NCBI RefSeq assembly: GCF_040183065.1 | Contig: NC_091130.1 | Span: forward strand, 25,515,859-25,579,858 | Length of the DNA: 64,000 nt | Reading direction: 5' to 3' | From: Periplaneta americana | Lineage: Eukaryota; Arthropoda; Insecta; Blattodea; Blattidae | Shown: piece after piece, positions 21,374 to 32,734 of the stretch | Numbering within the stretch: the first letter of the stretch is position 1 | Layout of the letters: each line of letters begins with the position of its first letter | Translations under genes and position numbers: made by a program | The notes under the pieces: model-generated | Databases searched by the model: none | Seen by the model: only the letters and a program-made list of their open reading frames with translations | Told to the model about the DNA's origin: nothing

Positions 21374-22207
21374 TTACTCTCGAACTTGCCACTTCTAGAA
21401 ATCCCAAGAGTACATAATTAGTGATTTACGCCTGTGCGTTCGAGCATAGCCTACACACTCGATGAGAACTAGTGTAACCCCATCCTAGCTTTCTTCCGTT
21501 TGAAGAAAAGTAGGCTAATGTGTTTGCGTCAAGTCATAAGGTTATCAATCGTCGCTCTTAAATATCCCTTTTCTTTACTCATCGTTTGCCTAACCTAACC
21601 AATGACACCAAACACATAGTTGGCAGCTATTTGTATTAATACCGGAACTATACATATTTGCTTTCAATATTGTTTATCAACAACACTAACATATCATCTT
21701 TAAATCTTCTAATTAGAAGAGGGCAGAAGCGTACGCAAGGGAGGGATTACCGGGTTTGAACCCACCACCTTGAACTTTTTGAAAAAGAAATGACATAGCC
21801 TATGTAGATTTGATTATTTTTTTTATCCATAATAGTTTCTTCTTCTCTAATTTTTCACTATAAGAGTAACAAAAATCTACATCGATAGTCATATTATACA
21901 TAGTCCTTCTACCCATAATCCCTGTCCTTGGTACTGTGGCACGTTCGAATTATAACAATGCTATCTTTATTATACAGTCTACTTGTAATAAAATGAAGCT
22001 GACACAATATTAAATTTAACTGTCATTGAACATACTGAAAAGGTTGTTTTGACAGTTCTGCAATGTTAAATATTGTGCACTGTCGATTTTAAACTCATTT
22101 TAAGAGTTCACCCATTCGTTAGTTTGAGTTCTGACTTTATTGTGAAACGCTCGTATAACGTTTTATACATTTGACAGTTCATATTTTTTAATCTTCGAAA
22201 ACTCAGC
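21374..22207. other. No feature recognised
   Basis: The stretch after the Harbinger copy has only chance ORFs. A box B-like motif (minus strand GGTGGGTTCAAACCCGG, near 21748-21764) may be a SINE trace. Confidence 0.45.
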
Positions 22208-22248
<41 letters not shown>

Positions 22249-22249
22249 T
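22208..22249 (+). repeat. (GAT)n microsatellite
   Basis: About 14 GAT units. Confidence 0.95.
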
Positions 22250-23160
22250 TCTCACAGTGTGTACAGGATCTGGTGATTTCTTCTTCGTTGCAGAAGAAGT
22301 TGATCTGAAGTAGTTCTGTATCCATAACTTCATGGTGTTGAATATGCGTTACAGACTGCAGCAATGTATCTTACGTGGTGGGGGGCCATTTAAGAGGTGT
22401 AGGCCTACTATTTAGAAAATGAGGTCACGTTCCCAAGTGGCATTCATTAACCTATTGTTATATAACTGTATTAAAATTTTAATTTGTATCTTATATTGTT
22501 AATCTTGTATGTTAAAATCGTCAGGTTCCCATCGCCCACCCTGTACATAAAAACGTTATATTCTAGACTATATTTATGACATGACGTAACAATGAACAAC
22601 ATAACTTACAATGACATTTTACATACAGAACTGAAAAACACTCCAACTCAGAAACAATTTTTAAACCAAATGTACAATGATCATTTTAACATACAACTGA
22701 GTAACACGTCAATCACATAAACTCTAAAACATAAAGGTGCATCAACACGGTTCAACTTTTCTTTCAACTTTAAGCATTCAAGTGATGCATACAAGATTGA
22801 TACTTGATATTAATTAATACCGATGTATACGTAGTAAAGATGGCGTTCAAAACGGCGCACAATGTAGACACAAAATCTTCACGCATCTTAATTGAACGCG
22901 CATTTTAAACTTTATTCTTTCAATATTCTTCCCAGATTGCATGCCCATGGAAAATTAAACCCTGTAGATGCAGCTCTACTTTATCATACCATTACAACTT
23001 ATGGTATAAAATCGTGGGTAAAATTAACCTTCAGTATACTAAGAGATAATTTGTAGAAAAAAAAGCCGCCCTAAATAAGGGTTCGATAGATCGGCCTACT
23101 AATCAATTCATAAAGAATAATAAGTAAACAAAACAATTTTGTGACATTTGGAAAGAAAAA
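22250..23160. other. No feature recognised
   Basis: A 0.9 kb stretch without an assignable gene or element. It ends at the 3' side of the LINE fragment below. Confidence 0.45.
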
Positions 23161-23196
23161 GAAAAAACATTAAGATAAGAAAACGTAGGAAATCAT

Positions 23197-23724
23197 TTAC
23201 AATAAAAATTTTGTTGGGTACAAATGATTACTAATTATGGCTAAGGATGATTTTAACATGTGAGATCCTATGGCATCAATCGTTGCATCAGAAATTTTTA
23301 ATTCTTTAAGTTGATTTAAAGTTTCACGTGGGATCGTGCCACGGGCACCGAACATGAGCCCAAAAACTGTCCAATGTGTGATGTGGTATTGTGCTCCAAG
23401 ATGCTGACAACAAGGCTCATATATGACTTGTTTTTCACGACACACCTCTTGTGGCTGTTGCTCATGCATCTCAAAACGGATTGTGGGATCAAGAATGACA
23501 CTCTTATCCTTCTGCCGATCAATTATGATGATATCAGCCCGGCTAGTAGAGCCATCAGAAGAGACGCAACCAACCTCCTCATAAACCTCATAGGAAGCAT
23601 TCTGACGGATTGAAGCTGTGATGAGAGAACGAACCGTATTATGTCTGTTGATTCGGAGCAATTCTCCATGACGGCAACAAACTGCTTTGATGTTTTTTTC
23701 CCTGCACCAATAATACAACACCAA
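23197..23724 (-). pseudogene. C-terminal fragment of an RLE-type LINE (restriction-like endonuclease domain)
   Basis: The 175-codon ORF has RHGELLRINRHNTVR at its start, then the endonuclease core RADIIIID, a 14-residue gap between its D and the D of ILDPTIRFE, and a conserved tail GLMFGARGTIPRE. The (R/K)xD...D/E layout matches the restriction-like endonuclease of R2/NeSL/CRE-group LINEs. The reverse transcriptase and the CCHC finger are absent, so this is a 5'-truncated copy. A homologous fragment that keeps the CCHC part lies at 47582-48190. The ORF itself is open. Confidence 0.75.
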
Positions 23725-23814
23725 AATGATCTCCCAGTTGCCATAATTATTTAGGCTTTTCGAAAGCCTGTGACACTGAAACTTCCAACTTGAATTTCTC
23801 GAAGTTCTCCAGTG

Positions 23815-24000
23815 GCGAATCTGTGACAGATTAGGTTAGGTTAGTTTTGGGTTTTTCGCATGCCTTGTATATACGAATCTGTGACAGGTTAGCTTAGGTT
23901 AGTTTAGGTTTTTGGTATAACTTGCATAGGCCTATACGAATCTGTAACAGATTAGGTTAGTTTAGGCTTTTTGTATGCATTGCATATACTAAATGAAGTA
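23815..24000 (+). repeat. Minisatellite of ~60-bp GGTTAGGTTAG units
   Basis: About three units share ATACGAATCTGTGACAG, then AGGTTAGTTTAGG, then a TTTTxGTATGCCTTGC block. Single or paired units occur at 20297-20365, 33538-33580 and 34605-34790. Confidence 0.8.
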
Positions 24001-24114
24001 AAATGTGTGTTTCGCGTTATATTTTGAAGTGTTCTACGTCTTAGTCTTAAATAATCTTTTGGGTTATCTACAACTAATACTATACTTTCCAATTTTTACC
24101 TATTTCTAATATGT

Positions 24115-24652
24115 TTTCACTGCAATGGCACTGTTCAAACTCAAAGTGGCCTCAGTAGTTACATATGGCATACAATTGATCTGGCGTAGACTTACAGAAT
24201 CTAACCTTAGAAGATTAGAAAATATTAAAGCCAGATACCTCAAACGTGTCCTCCAGATTTCAAAATTTTCGAAAAACATATTAATGTACATAATCGCCAA
24301 TGAATCATTCTTTCTAGATGACATAAAAATGGCCTTTGGATTACCAGACACCACCGCCTCTCAAGCAGTCCTACAAGAAAGGCGAGAGAAAGCACGTGAG
24401 ATCACCAGAGAACTCTTCGAAACTGAAACCATGAAAACCGACATATGGAAAGGGCTCAACTTCAAGTTGCGACACGTCTAAACCCATCTCACTGTTCACG
24501 GATTCCATAGAAAAATCTGCTCAACCAAGGGATACCACGCACGAAATGATGACTGTAGATGCCTACTCTGTAAAGACAAATGCACCCGCTACCATCTGAC
24601 AAACTGTGCAAAAAGAACAAAACCAATCAGTTGTTTTGCAAAAGACTGGTGA
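24115..24652 (+). pseudogene. LINE reverse transcriptase C-terminal fragment with zinc knuckle
   Basis: The 118-codon ORF (24125-24481) carries the thumb/connection-type sequence YGIQLIWRRLTESNLRRLEN seen after LINE palm domains. After the stop, the same frame continues with DCRCLLCKDKCTRYHLTNC, a CxCxxC...H...C knuckle that often ends LINE ORFs. The upstream RT motifs are missing. It is a 5'-truncated, decayed copy. The clade is not assigned. Confidence 0.7.
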
Positions 24653-25089
24653 ATCACTATTTGTATCCCCATATACTTTTTTTTTTCTTTTCTCTGTACA
24701 CATTGTGTTTAGTACTTAATAATAATGTTTTCAAGTCAGCTGACGTTCTATACGAATTCTTTCCTATAAGCCCTCTGAAAATAAGACCATTTTTTCACTT
24801 TCTCGTCAAAAAAACCTTCAGTGTCGCAAGCTATAGAAAACCCATTATTAGTACTAAAGACGAAGATTTCCAAATCATGAATGGATGATGATGTACATTG
24901 TAAGTGTATAACATAATGCTATTAAAAGAATGACAAAGGCAGACAGATGCAAATGTATAAATAACACGTTTAAGTACAAAGATTTTATTTACATTGCCAA
25001 ACAACTTAATCTTGTGGTTCTCAATCTAAGGCCTGTGTACCTATGGAGGTAACCTATGCCAGGCATCATCAAGTTGCAAAACAAGAACT

Positions 25090-25290
25090 CGAAGCTGAGA
25101 CGCAAACGTTCAAATCATTCCTTCATGGCTCCAAAGCCCTCGATGGACTTCGGCCTTCTTCACAATCCTCATCTCTTTATTGAGTTAATTCTCCACAATC
25201 TCTAATCTTATTCTCCTTGAATCCTGTTTGACGTCCTGCAACCATCTTTTCCTCGGTATTCCCTTTTTCTCTAATTTCTATAGGTTTGTT
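25090..25290 (-). pseudogene. Short LINE C-terminal remnant
   Basis: On the minus strand, EKKGIPRKRWLQDVKQDSRR matches the PRxRWxxDVxxDL block at the end of many LINE ORFs. Stops and frame changes follow. Nothing else of the element is recognisable. Confidence 0.5.
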
Positions 25291-25696
25291 CCAACAAGCG
25301 GTTCATGTATCAGTTCATGTACGAACCTTGTATCATCTTATGTGCATGTGTTGGTTGGCTATCTGCTATAGGACTGAAATACTCGTAGAACTGGATGATG
25401 TTGGAACACTTTTTCGGATCATCTCATACTAAATCCAGAAACGCTGGATCATCTTTGCCTGAGAATGAATTGCTTAATTATTATCATTTCACAGCTGATT
25501 CAAATTGCAGAAAATAGAATTTCGATAATTTTCTATAAAAAGATAACAAAAACTATGAAAGGTAAGAATTTCGCTAATTCGATGTCGTCGTACTAGGTGA
25601 CTCTTTCATCCAAAAAGAAAAAATAAGTTAGTTTTTTTTTTTTTTCAATTATTCATTTACAGTAGTGGCAAAAAAAAAAACGGACTGACCCTTGTA

Positions 25697-25776
25697 GCTG
25701 ATTTCAGAGCCATGTTCACTCCAGAGCACGATAGACTGGTAACTAAGACTTTCGTGGTTCGAATCCTGCCTGGGAA
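25697..25776 (+). repeat. tRNA-like sequence in the left arm (mirrored in the right arm)
   Basis: AGAGCACGATAGACTGGTAA then GTGGTTCGAATCC places D-arm/anticodon-like and box B/T-arm-like motifs at near-tRNA spacing. The acceptor stem is not paired. The mirror copy lies at 25940-26000 and 26275-26297 around the SINE. Confidence 0.6.
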
Positions 25777-26000
25777 GGAAACTTTTTTTTATTCCTTATT
25801 CAAATTTATCCCCAATACTTTATGATTGCTGGTAAAATTCATGTTCTGGGAATAGCAAGTTAATTAAGTAGTAAAATATCGCTGCAATCGAAATGTATTG
25901 GGAATAAATTTGAATAAGGAACAAAAAAAAAATTTCCTTCCAAGGCATGATTCGAACCACAAAAGTCTTAGTTACCAGTCTATCGTGCTCTGAGTGAACA

Positions 26001-26264
26001 ATTTTTTATTTTATTTTATTGGGTTATTTTACGGCGCTGTATCAACATCTTAGGTTATTTAGCATCTGAATGATATGAAGGTGATAATGCCAGTGAAATG
26101 AGTCCGGGGTCCATCACCAAAAGTTATCCAGCATTTGCTCGTATTAGGTTGAGGGAAAACCCCGGAAAAAACCTCAACCAGGTAACTTGCCCCGACCAGG
26201 ATTCGAACCCGGGCCACCTGGTTTCGCAGCCAGACGAGCTAGCCGTTACTCCACAGGTGTGGAC
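26001..26264 (-). mobile_element. tRNA-derived SINE, full length, in the palindrome's right arm
   Basis: A perfect 10-bp duplication TGAGTGAACA lies at 25991-26000 and 26265-26274. It is the same family as 691-947, with box B GGGTTCGAATCC on the minus strand. Confidence 0.95.
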
Positions 26265-26767
26265 TGAGTGAACAAGGCTCTGAAATCAGCTACAAGGGTC
26301 GGTCCGGTTTTTTTTGCCAATACTGTACTTTATTTATTATGCTTTTAATCAAAGTTGCATTCTGAAAATGTAATTAACTATTCCATTACCCAAATACTTT
26401 TCATTCTCTTTCTTTTTGGTGAAAATTTAATCTCTAGTTTTATTATCCATCTGCAGTGTCACTTTCCACCTTTAAGTTGTGATGTGAAAGATGTGAACAG
26501 TCGATCATGTCTTTCTTCAGTATCCAGGAGACTTTGGTGAGTATATGCGCATGTCCAAAATATGCACTCACCAGTGCATGCCTCACTCCACCGACTACTT
26601 CTGATTGTTCCAGACCCGTGTCAAAAGTTTATTGGAACATCCTACTGAAGTACATGTTTCCAGTTCAGAACAGGTTTGGAGTGTGTTGGAACGCCTTTTC
26701 TGTACCGTACATGCTCACAATAGTTACAGATGATCACCGACTGTTGTTGGAATGAACCTATATCAAT

Positions 26768-28050
26768 ACTAGTGACTTGTGCAGCAAATTCTGCAAACTA
26801 AGTTAATTAGACGTTCAAATAGACATTTTTCAGATTTATTTTCAATGAAGAATATCAGACATTCTGAAAGTTATTTGCTTCCATAATAATGAAACATACT
26901 CCCTCTGAATATTTTTTTATGCCAAATACTTTTTCTTGAACCTATACACCTTCAGTTTTTTAGTTTGAACGCGAAAACGCAAGTAACAATGTCAGGACGA
27001 TCAGTCGGATTTTCATGTCGGAGTAAAGCAGTAGCTATTTCAGATCATTGCGGACTGTAGGTGAAAGTTAAAAAAAAAAAAAAAAAAATGTCAGGTTTGC
27101 TATGTTTTCGAACAATAGACATAGCATCTTGGTATAGCTGCTGCATGTTTCGTAAACTACCTTGAAATGTAGAGGGTAAAATCATTTTATTCTGCTAAGA
27201 GATCTTGCTGAAATGATCGGGAGATTACAAAATCTTGTAGGCCTCATATTTTATCAGTAAGTAATATCTTTTGGTCTTTCCTTAGGAACTGTAATTTTTG
27301 CGCTCTCTTGAGCCAATACTGAAGAGAATGACGCACCACCACACCGCCATTAAATATATGAAAAAGACCCTACCCCACTTGATTAATAACTACAAAAATA
27401 TTTTATTTTTTATAACAATATTATTATCTTACGTAAATTTTATAGTTTTCAATAATATATACAGCCGCCACTCAGTAAATTATATAAATCAAGATCTAAT
27501 TTAAGATATTCTCTACATCTACTTATATAACCCTAAAACGTTTCACTTTCATATCATCAATATAGCATTAATAGTATAATTAATGAAAAATAGTCACAGC
27601 ATGGCATTAACTATAATAATATTTCATTTCTAATGGTAATAATGTCATCAAACCACCTCAAGTTTTGTAGTTTTTAATATCCAATACACAGCTGTACTCA
27701 GAAAATTACACACCGCAGAATCAGACCTGTAAATTAATTTTACAGTCTTGAACTTTTTAATAACCAATTTAATTTGAGCTCTAAATATGTCAGCATTCTT
27801 GCAGATCATAGCCTTCGTGTAATATTGTTTACTGTAGTGTGTGTTTTGTTTTATTCTGAAATGCAATTAGTTAGTGACGACAGTTGGATTTTAGAAAATA
27901 GGAAAATTATGTTCAAAAATTTACATTTCACTCAAAACTACTATTTTTCTGAAAAACTTTGGGTTCCAAGCTTCAGAATGAGGGGTCATTTATTAAAATC
28001 CGTTCAGTAGTTTTCCCGTAATTTCCATTATCAGTTCAAATTATATATAT
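26768..28050 (-). mobile_element. Helitron-like repeat, copy H2 (inverted relative to H1)
   Basis: It is colinear with 18784-20033 in opposite orientation, from ACTAGTGACTTGTGCAGC at the left to the ACGGGAAAACxxCTGAACGG block and (AT)n at the right. A mariner element is inserted in the terminal (TA)n at 28052. No coding sequence is recognised. Confidence 0.6.
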
Positions 28051-28051
28051 A

Positions 28052-28970
28052 CGAGGGGGATCCAGGAAATAATGACCGTTCGCGCATACCCGCCGCGCAG
28101 CTGACTCCCCTTCCTTGTTTGAAGGTCAACTGGCTTCCTTAACATGTGTTCTCATAATGTTGTGAGTACTGGTTGCAACAAGTCGCCATTGTGCATTTTG
28201 TGCTACTTTGAAATGAACGACGTGATTGATAATCCTGCCGACTGTGAGGTGAGGAGTGTGATTCGATTTTTGAATGCCCGACATTTGAAACCTGCAGAAA
28301 TTTAACAGCAATTGAAAGAAGTGTATGGTGATACTGTAATGAATGAAAGAAATGTGAGAAAATATTGCGAAATGTTCAACAATGGGCGAACAAACGTCCA
28401 CGATGAAACTCGACCCGGACACCCATCACTCATCACAGAAGACCTGAAGACTAAAGTGAACGACAGAATCTTGCAAGACAGGCGCACATCACTCGACGAA
28501 TTGCATATTGCCTTTCCTGACATTTCTCGTTCTTTGCTTGGTGAAATTGTGTCGCAACATCTTGGCTACCACAAAATCTGTGCCCGCCCGCACACTGCTG
28601 CTTCAACTCGAGAATTGCTGGATCAATTCGGTTGGGAAATCTTTGATCATCCGCCCTATAGTCCAGATCTTGCTCCTAGCGATTTTCACCTTTTCACTAA
28701 GCTGAAAGACTTTCTGGGTGGTACGCATTTTGGAAGTGATGAAGAGTTGAAGAAGACAGTGAACACTTGGCTTAATGAACTGGCGGCAGAGGAGTATAAC
28801 ACGGGAATTCTAAAGCTAGTGAACAGATACGACAAATGTTTAAATGTAGGTGGTGATTATGTAGAGAAGTAAAGGAAGCTTCAGTTATGTAACAGACTTT
28901 GTTTTTTCAAATAAATATTTTTTTTTTAATTATTACAACAAAACGGTCGTTATTTCCTGGATCCTCCTCG
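28052..28970 (+). mobile_element. Internally deleted mariner element
   Basis: The ~29-bp TIRs (core GGATCCAGGAAATAA) differ at two positions. TA flanks at 28050-28051 and 28971-28972. It encodes the transposase remnant at 28213-28872. An ordinary mariner is about 1.3 kb; this one is 919 bp because part of the transposase is missing. Confidence 0.95.
28213..28872 (+). pseudogene. Mariner transposase with in-frame internal deletion
   Basis: The frame starts MNDVIDNPADCEVRSVIRFL, has one stop (TAA at 28303-28305), then an open run of 186 codons. The N-terminal helix-turn-helix region (NVRKYCEMFNNGRTNVHDE) is present. At the junction KICAR/PHTAAS the sequence jumps from the linker directly to the region just after the second catalytic aspartate. 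The first (GDETW) and second (HDNARPH) catalytic blocks are therefore lost, while YSPDLAPSD, with the third aspartate, remains. The C-terminus GGDYVEK is intact. It cannot be catalytically active but could still bind TIRs if expressed. Confidence 0.92.
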
Positions 28971-28972
28971 TA

Positions 28973-29230
28973 GATGTAAAAGGGATTTTGGTGTTCCCCA
29001 TTTTTTTCGTCCTCTCTCTACATGGCCCAGCCAACTAATTCTCAAGGATCTGACATGCAAATATCCTGATCAATAACTCTAATGGTGTACCTACTAGCTT
29101 TTTGAACAGATTTCATGACATTATCTGCACCAAGTACCTGGTTCACCAAAAATGTACACCAATTTAAACTATTAAAAGAAAATGTGTTCTGTATTTTCTG
29201 AGCTCTAATTATGCAGGATGCTAATATCAC
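28973..29230 (-). pseudogene. LINE fragment next to the mariner
   Basis: On the minus strand, SDPLRISWLGHVERG resembles the ...W.GHV.R block near the C-terminus of RTE/CR1-like LINE ORFs, preceded by a 62-codon ORF of uncertain meaning. Confidence 0.45.
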
Positions 29231-29546
29231 TTATTTTAGGGGGATTACTCTCTAAAATATTACAAACAAAAAAGTTTAATACAACTTTGCTCATTTCTGC
29301 TTCCTTTTCGAGATAAAAATTGTTTCATATGAAACATTTCATAGCATGTTCTGGGAAAGCCATTGATTTAATTCTCAATAGACTCAGTTAATTTAAGAGA
29401 GCAGTGTATTTATTATAATGACAAATGACTGAAAGAATTTTTGTTTTATTCTTTAAATGTGCAGAAATTTGATCCGAACAAATGTTACATTGTAAAATTC
29501 CTTTGCAGAATAAAAAGTTACATTTGTTCGGATCAAATTTTTGTAT
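29224..29546. mobile_element. Truncated copy of the palindromic MITE at 54189-54780
   Basis: It shares TTTAATACAACTTTGCTCAT, the TTTTCGAGATAAAAA block and the central hairpin AAGTTACATTTGTTCxGATC with the 54 kb element. The outer part of the second arm is missing. Confidence 0.75.
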
Positions 29547-30843
29547 TTATCCCAGCAAATTCACAGAAGTCCTTCAGTTAAGCAACATCATAGTGTAGAA
29601 GTAGAAGAATTTGTATATTCTGATAATAAAAAAAACATTCACAACACATCCTAAACACTCAATTGCATTTCAGAACACACACACTTTTCGATACAATCAT
29701 GAACACAACCCACTGGAACTCACTAGGATTCAGCAGATGATAGAAATAACACCGAAACTAGTCAATAAGGTACAATAACATCATTATTTAAAATGTTAAC
29801 GCAGTGAAATAGTTATTTTTTAATTTAAATAACTTAACAGTTAATCAGTGATAAAAATAACTTCAACATTGATGAGTACAGTACGATTATTTAGTCTTGA
29901 CAGTCTCCATCGATGTGCGCCTGGGTCAGGCGAGTCCATTTAGTTACGCCAAGGGGTGTTTGGGTTAGTCACTCGCCTTTAGAATGATTGGATGTCACAC
30001 ATGCGGTAGAGCAGTATGTTTCTAGTACAATTAAGCTGTACTGCATTATTTTACCGACTGCTCGCCCTTATCTCTACTCCGGAGCTCTCCCCACTACTAT
30101 TACTTCCCCTCTTTCGCGTTGCTGAGCTGTCAGGACTAAATAATCGGTCTGTAGTTGATCTTCCCCATTATGCACACAGCCTAACTGTGATCAATGCGTA
30201 TATCACAGCCTATATCTAACACTTTCCTTCCTAGTTTGTTTTGCAGTTTAGTTAACATATTTGTTTTCTAGCCTGAGTTAATGCGACTATAAAATAAGTA
30301 CAAATAAAAGATTCCTGCAGTTTCTCTGCTAACATCATTAATTTCTAACAGCCTGATTTTAAGTACAATGGTTTGAATGAAAATCTTACAAGTACAGAGA
30401 CCAACTTCAAATCTAACCTACTGGAAGCATCAATGGTTGTAGTAACAAAGTTAACAGCTTCAAATTCAGATTTACTAACTGGACTGTAACATTGACTGCT
30501 ACTGCCGCATTTTTTGTTTTTGCAAAACTAATTTTCGATCATAGAATTTATTTATTAATTCAAATGAAACCTACGTTGCACAAGATGATAAACCAAAATT
30601 GTCTCTATAGCAGCATAATGTAAATCATCAGATTTTGGACACTTGTTCTGAAAGAGCATATTATCCACTGTTTTGCTCACACTAGAAGCTTTAGCAACCT
30701 TACAATTTTTCTGATCACCACATGCTTATTTCTATCTCTATGGCAGCAAATGCAATTGAAAACTGTGCTTTGCAAATAGTGAATAACCACGCTCACCAGC
30801 AATACAAAGAAAATGAACTTACAATGCTGAAATGTTAAGACTA
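29547..30843. other. No feature recognised
   Basis: 1.3 kb with only short chance ORFs, the best of which (30016-30219) lacks any recognisable motif. Confidence 0.45.
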
Positions 30844-31057
30844 CAGGGCGCGCTTCCGAACAGGGGCAGCAGCATTTCCCCTAAGGTTAAAGTCCAGTTT
30901 AGGTGTGTGTGTATTAATCGAAAAAAATGTCATATAAACATACGTTCTATTTTCATTATTTTCTAGCCCCTAATTTTCGATTAATGCACACACACCTAAA
31001 CTGGACTTTAACCTTAGGGGAAATGCCGCTGACCCTGTTCGGAAGCGCACCCCACTG
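30844..31057. mobile_element. 214-bp near-perfect palindrome MITE
   Basis: The left arm (GCGCTTCCGAACAGGG, then CCTAAGGTTAAAGTCCAGTT and TAGGTGTGTGTG) is matched inverted by the right arm. The loop is about 50 bp. The ends are CAGGG / CAGTGGGG with TA on the left. A transcript would fold into one long hairpin. Confidence 0.85.
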
Positions 31058-31351
31058 ATTTAGTAGAGAATGCAGTCATAATATTATAATCTGGTCTTTG
31101 ATTTATGTTTAAAATCAAAGTGTACCAAAGTGTGGCTATTACTGTTAGTGAGTGTGTAGTAAGTGTCATTCTCTTGGAATAAAAACAAGTATTAATCTCC
31201 TTTCTGAGACCGAACCAGAAAATAAGCTATGGACGTTTTGTCACATTTCTGCTTGTAGATACAGACACGAATCTTAAAATACAAACTGTCCATCCAGAAT
31301 ATAGACATATGGTAGCCTAGCTGTACATATGGGCGCCTAAATGCGTATACT
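31058..31351. other. No feature recognised
   Basis: Spacer between the palindrome and the hAT element. Confidence 0.4.
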
Positions 31352-31544
31352 TAGGGTTACCATCCGTCCAGCAAAAGGAGGACATGTCCTCTTTTTAATC
31401 ATTTTATCCTGTCCGGCAGGCATTTAAAAAAAATTTTTAATGTCTGGCATTTCGCATTTCAACTAGAATTAATATTATGAATATTGAATAATGTGCGATA
31501 TTATGCATAGAATATCTAAACAAATGATGAAAACCTATGAAAGA

Positions 31545-32045
31545 ATTTAACTGCTTTCAATGGTTGAAGCTGGAGCACATAAACCATCCCATCGCACCTC
31601 CTCATACTCATCTTCTTTCACAATAGCCCTGCCAAGACTCTGGAATTCGCTACCTGCTAGCATCAGGGACTGTCGAAATAAAATTGAATTCAAACGCAAA
31701 CTTATTAGGCACTTGGTCAGTAATTGATTTCTTGTAAATAGTTTCTTTAATCTACCACAAAATATTTTAATATTCATAAATTTAATCGCTATACAATTTT
31801 GTTATTCTAGATTTAATTTGTAATTCAGTAAATATAAAATATTCTTTGTTTCTCTATGATAAATTATCTAGCTTTAATTAGTCAGGTAATCTTTTCGTAC
31901 TTTGATTTTATTGTAATTGTAATTATAACTTTAATACTAATTGTAATTTTATTGTTCATATTATAGTTGGAATCACCTGATAGAGAGGCAGAGAAGGCCT
32001 GACGACCTTATCTCTACCAGGTTAAATAAATAAATACTAATACTA
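31545..32045 (+). pseudogene. LINE 3' end (C-terminal tail plus 3' UTR) inside the hAT element
   Basis: LPRLWNSLPASIRDCRNKIE is the characteristic last segment of a LINE ORF, ending HLVSN and stop near 31725. An AT-rich 3' UTR follows, then GAAGGCCTGACGACCTTATC and a tail of AATAAATAAATACTAATA. A frameshift precedes the LPRLW segment. Confidence 0.75.
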
Positions 32046-32177
32046 CTAATAATAAACAAAATATAATTACCTATTGACATGCATTGAATTCTTACACAAT
32101 AAAAATGTCACTATTCATGACTCTAACCTATTTTATCAATTTTATTCTGCGTACAAAGATATGCCAAACAAGTTAAT

Positions 32178-32734
32178 TTGGACAAAGATTTAACTTTAGA
32201 TAAACAATGGTGCAAATTCTTCAATTCCAATAGTTCTGCGAGCACTGAAACTTTCTCAGAACTCTTAAAAATATGTCAATTCTGGGTAGCTCAGTTGGTA
32301 GAGCAGCTGGCTACGGACTGGAAGGTCCGGGGTTCGATCCCAGATGGTGACAGGATTTTTTCTCGTTGCCAAACTTTCAGAACGGCCCCGAGGTTCACTC
32401 AGCCTGCTATAAAATTGAGTACCGGGTCTCTCCCAGGGGTAAAAGGTGGTCAGAGCGTGGTGCCGACCACACCACCTCATTCTAGTGCCGAGGTCATGGA
32501 AAGCATGAGGCTCTACCTCCAAGCCCCCCAAGTGCCTTCATGGCATGTTACGGGGATACCTTTACCTTTTATTTATTTATCCCAAGTCACAATGGAAGTG
32601 GTGAGAGAGTATTTTCCCTAATAACTGGTCAATGGACAAAAGAACGAAATCGCATGCTAACGGAGACAGTCAGAAGTGTCATCATGGTGAAATATAATTT
32701 CAACAACATGTCCTGTGAACAGTTTCATAGTTAA
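32178..32734 (+). pseudogene. hAT transposase C-terminus (dimerisation domain), split by a SINE
   Basis: Upstream of the SINE, TETFSELLKICQF; downstream, PSHNGSGERVFSLITGQWTK followed by ERNRMLTET and VKYNFN, ending MSCEQFHS. This is the conserved hAT C-terminal dimerisation domain (...ERVFS...W...RN). The DDE catalytic region and the BED finger are missing. The SINE sits between the two halves, so the copy is dead. Confidence 0.85.
32281..32570 (+). mobile_element. S1 SINE with tRNA head inside the hAT transposase
   Basis: It starts GGGTAGCTCAGTTGGTAGAG with box B GGGTTCGATCCC, and the body is colinear with 17300-17596. The target-site duplication is not clear. The 3' end runs into ATTTATTTAT. 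Confidence 0.92.

Larger units (their letters stand above)
25660..26325. mobile_element. Palindromic TA-flanked element with tRNA-like arms
   Basis: The ends CAGTAGTGGCAAAAAA and inverted CAGTATTGGCAAAAAA are flanked by TA (25658-25659 and 26326-26327). The arms are ~160 bp each and nearly identical. Each contains a tRNA-like stretch ending GTGGTTCGAATC. The loop between the arms is about 70 bp. A SINE at 26001-26264 splits the right arm. Without it the element is about 390 bp. The TA target and CAG ends fit mariner-type mobilisation. Confidence 0.9.

Noticed and set aside
21745..21775. tRNA or SINE head on the minus strand (GGTGGGTTCAAACCCGG)
   Set aside because: Only a box B-like piece is present, no box A and no recognisable body.
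23197..23724. A host or phage endonuclease gene
   Set aside because: The domain order (CCHC, RADI...D, LxxGARG) and a second truncated copy at 47.6 kb show it is a LINE C-terminus.
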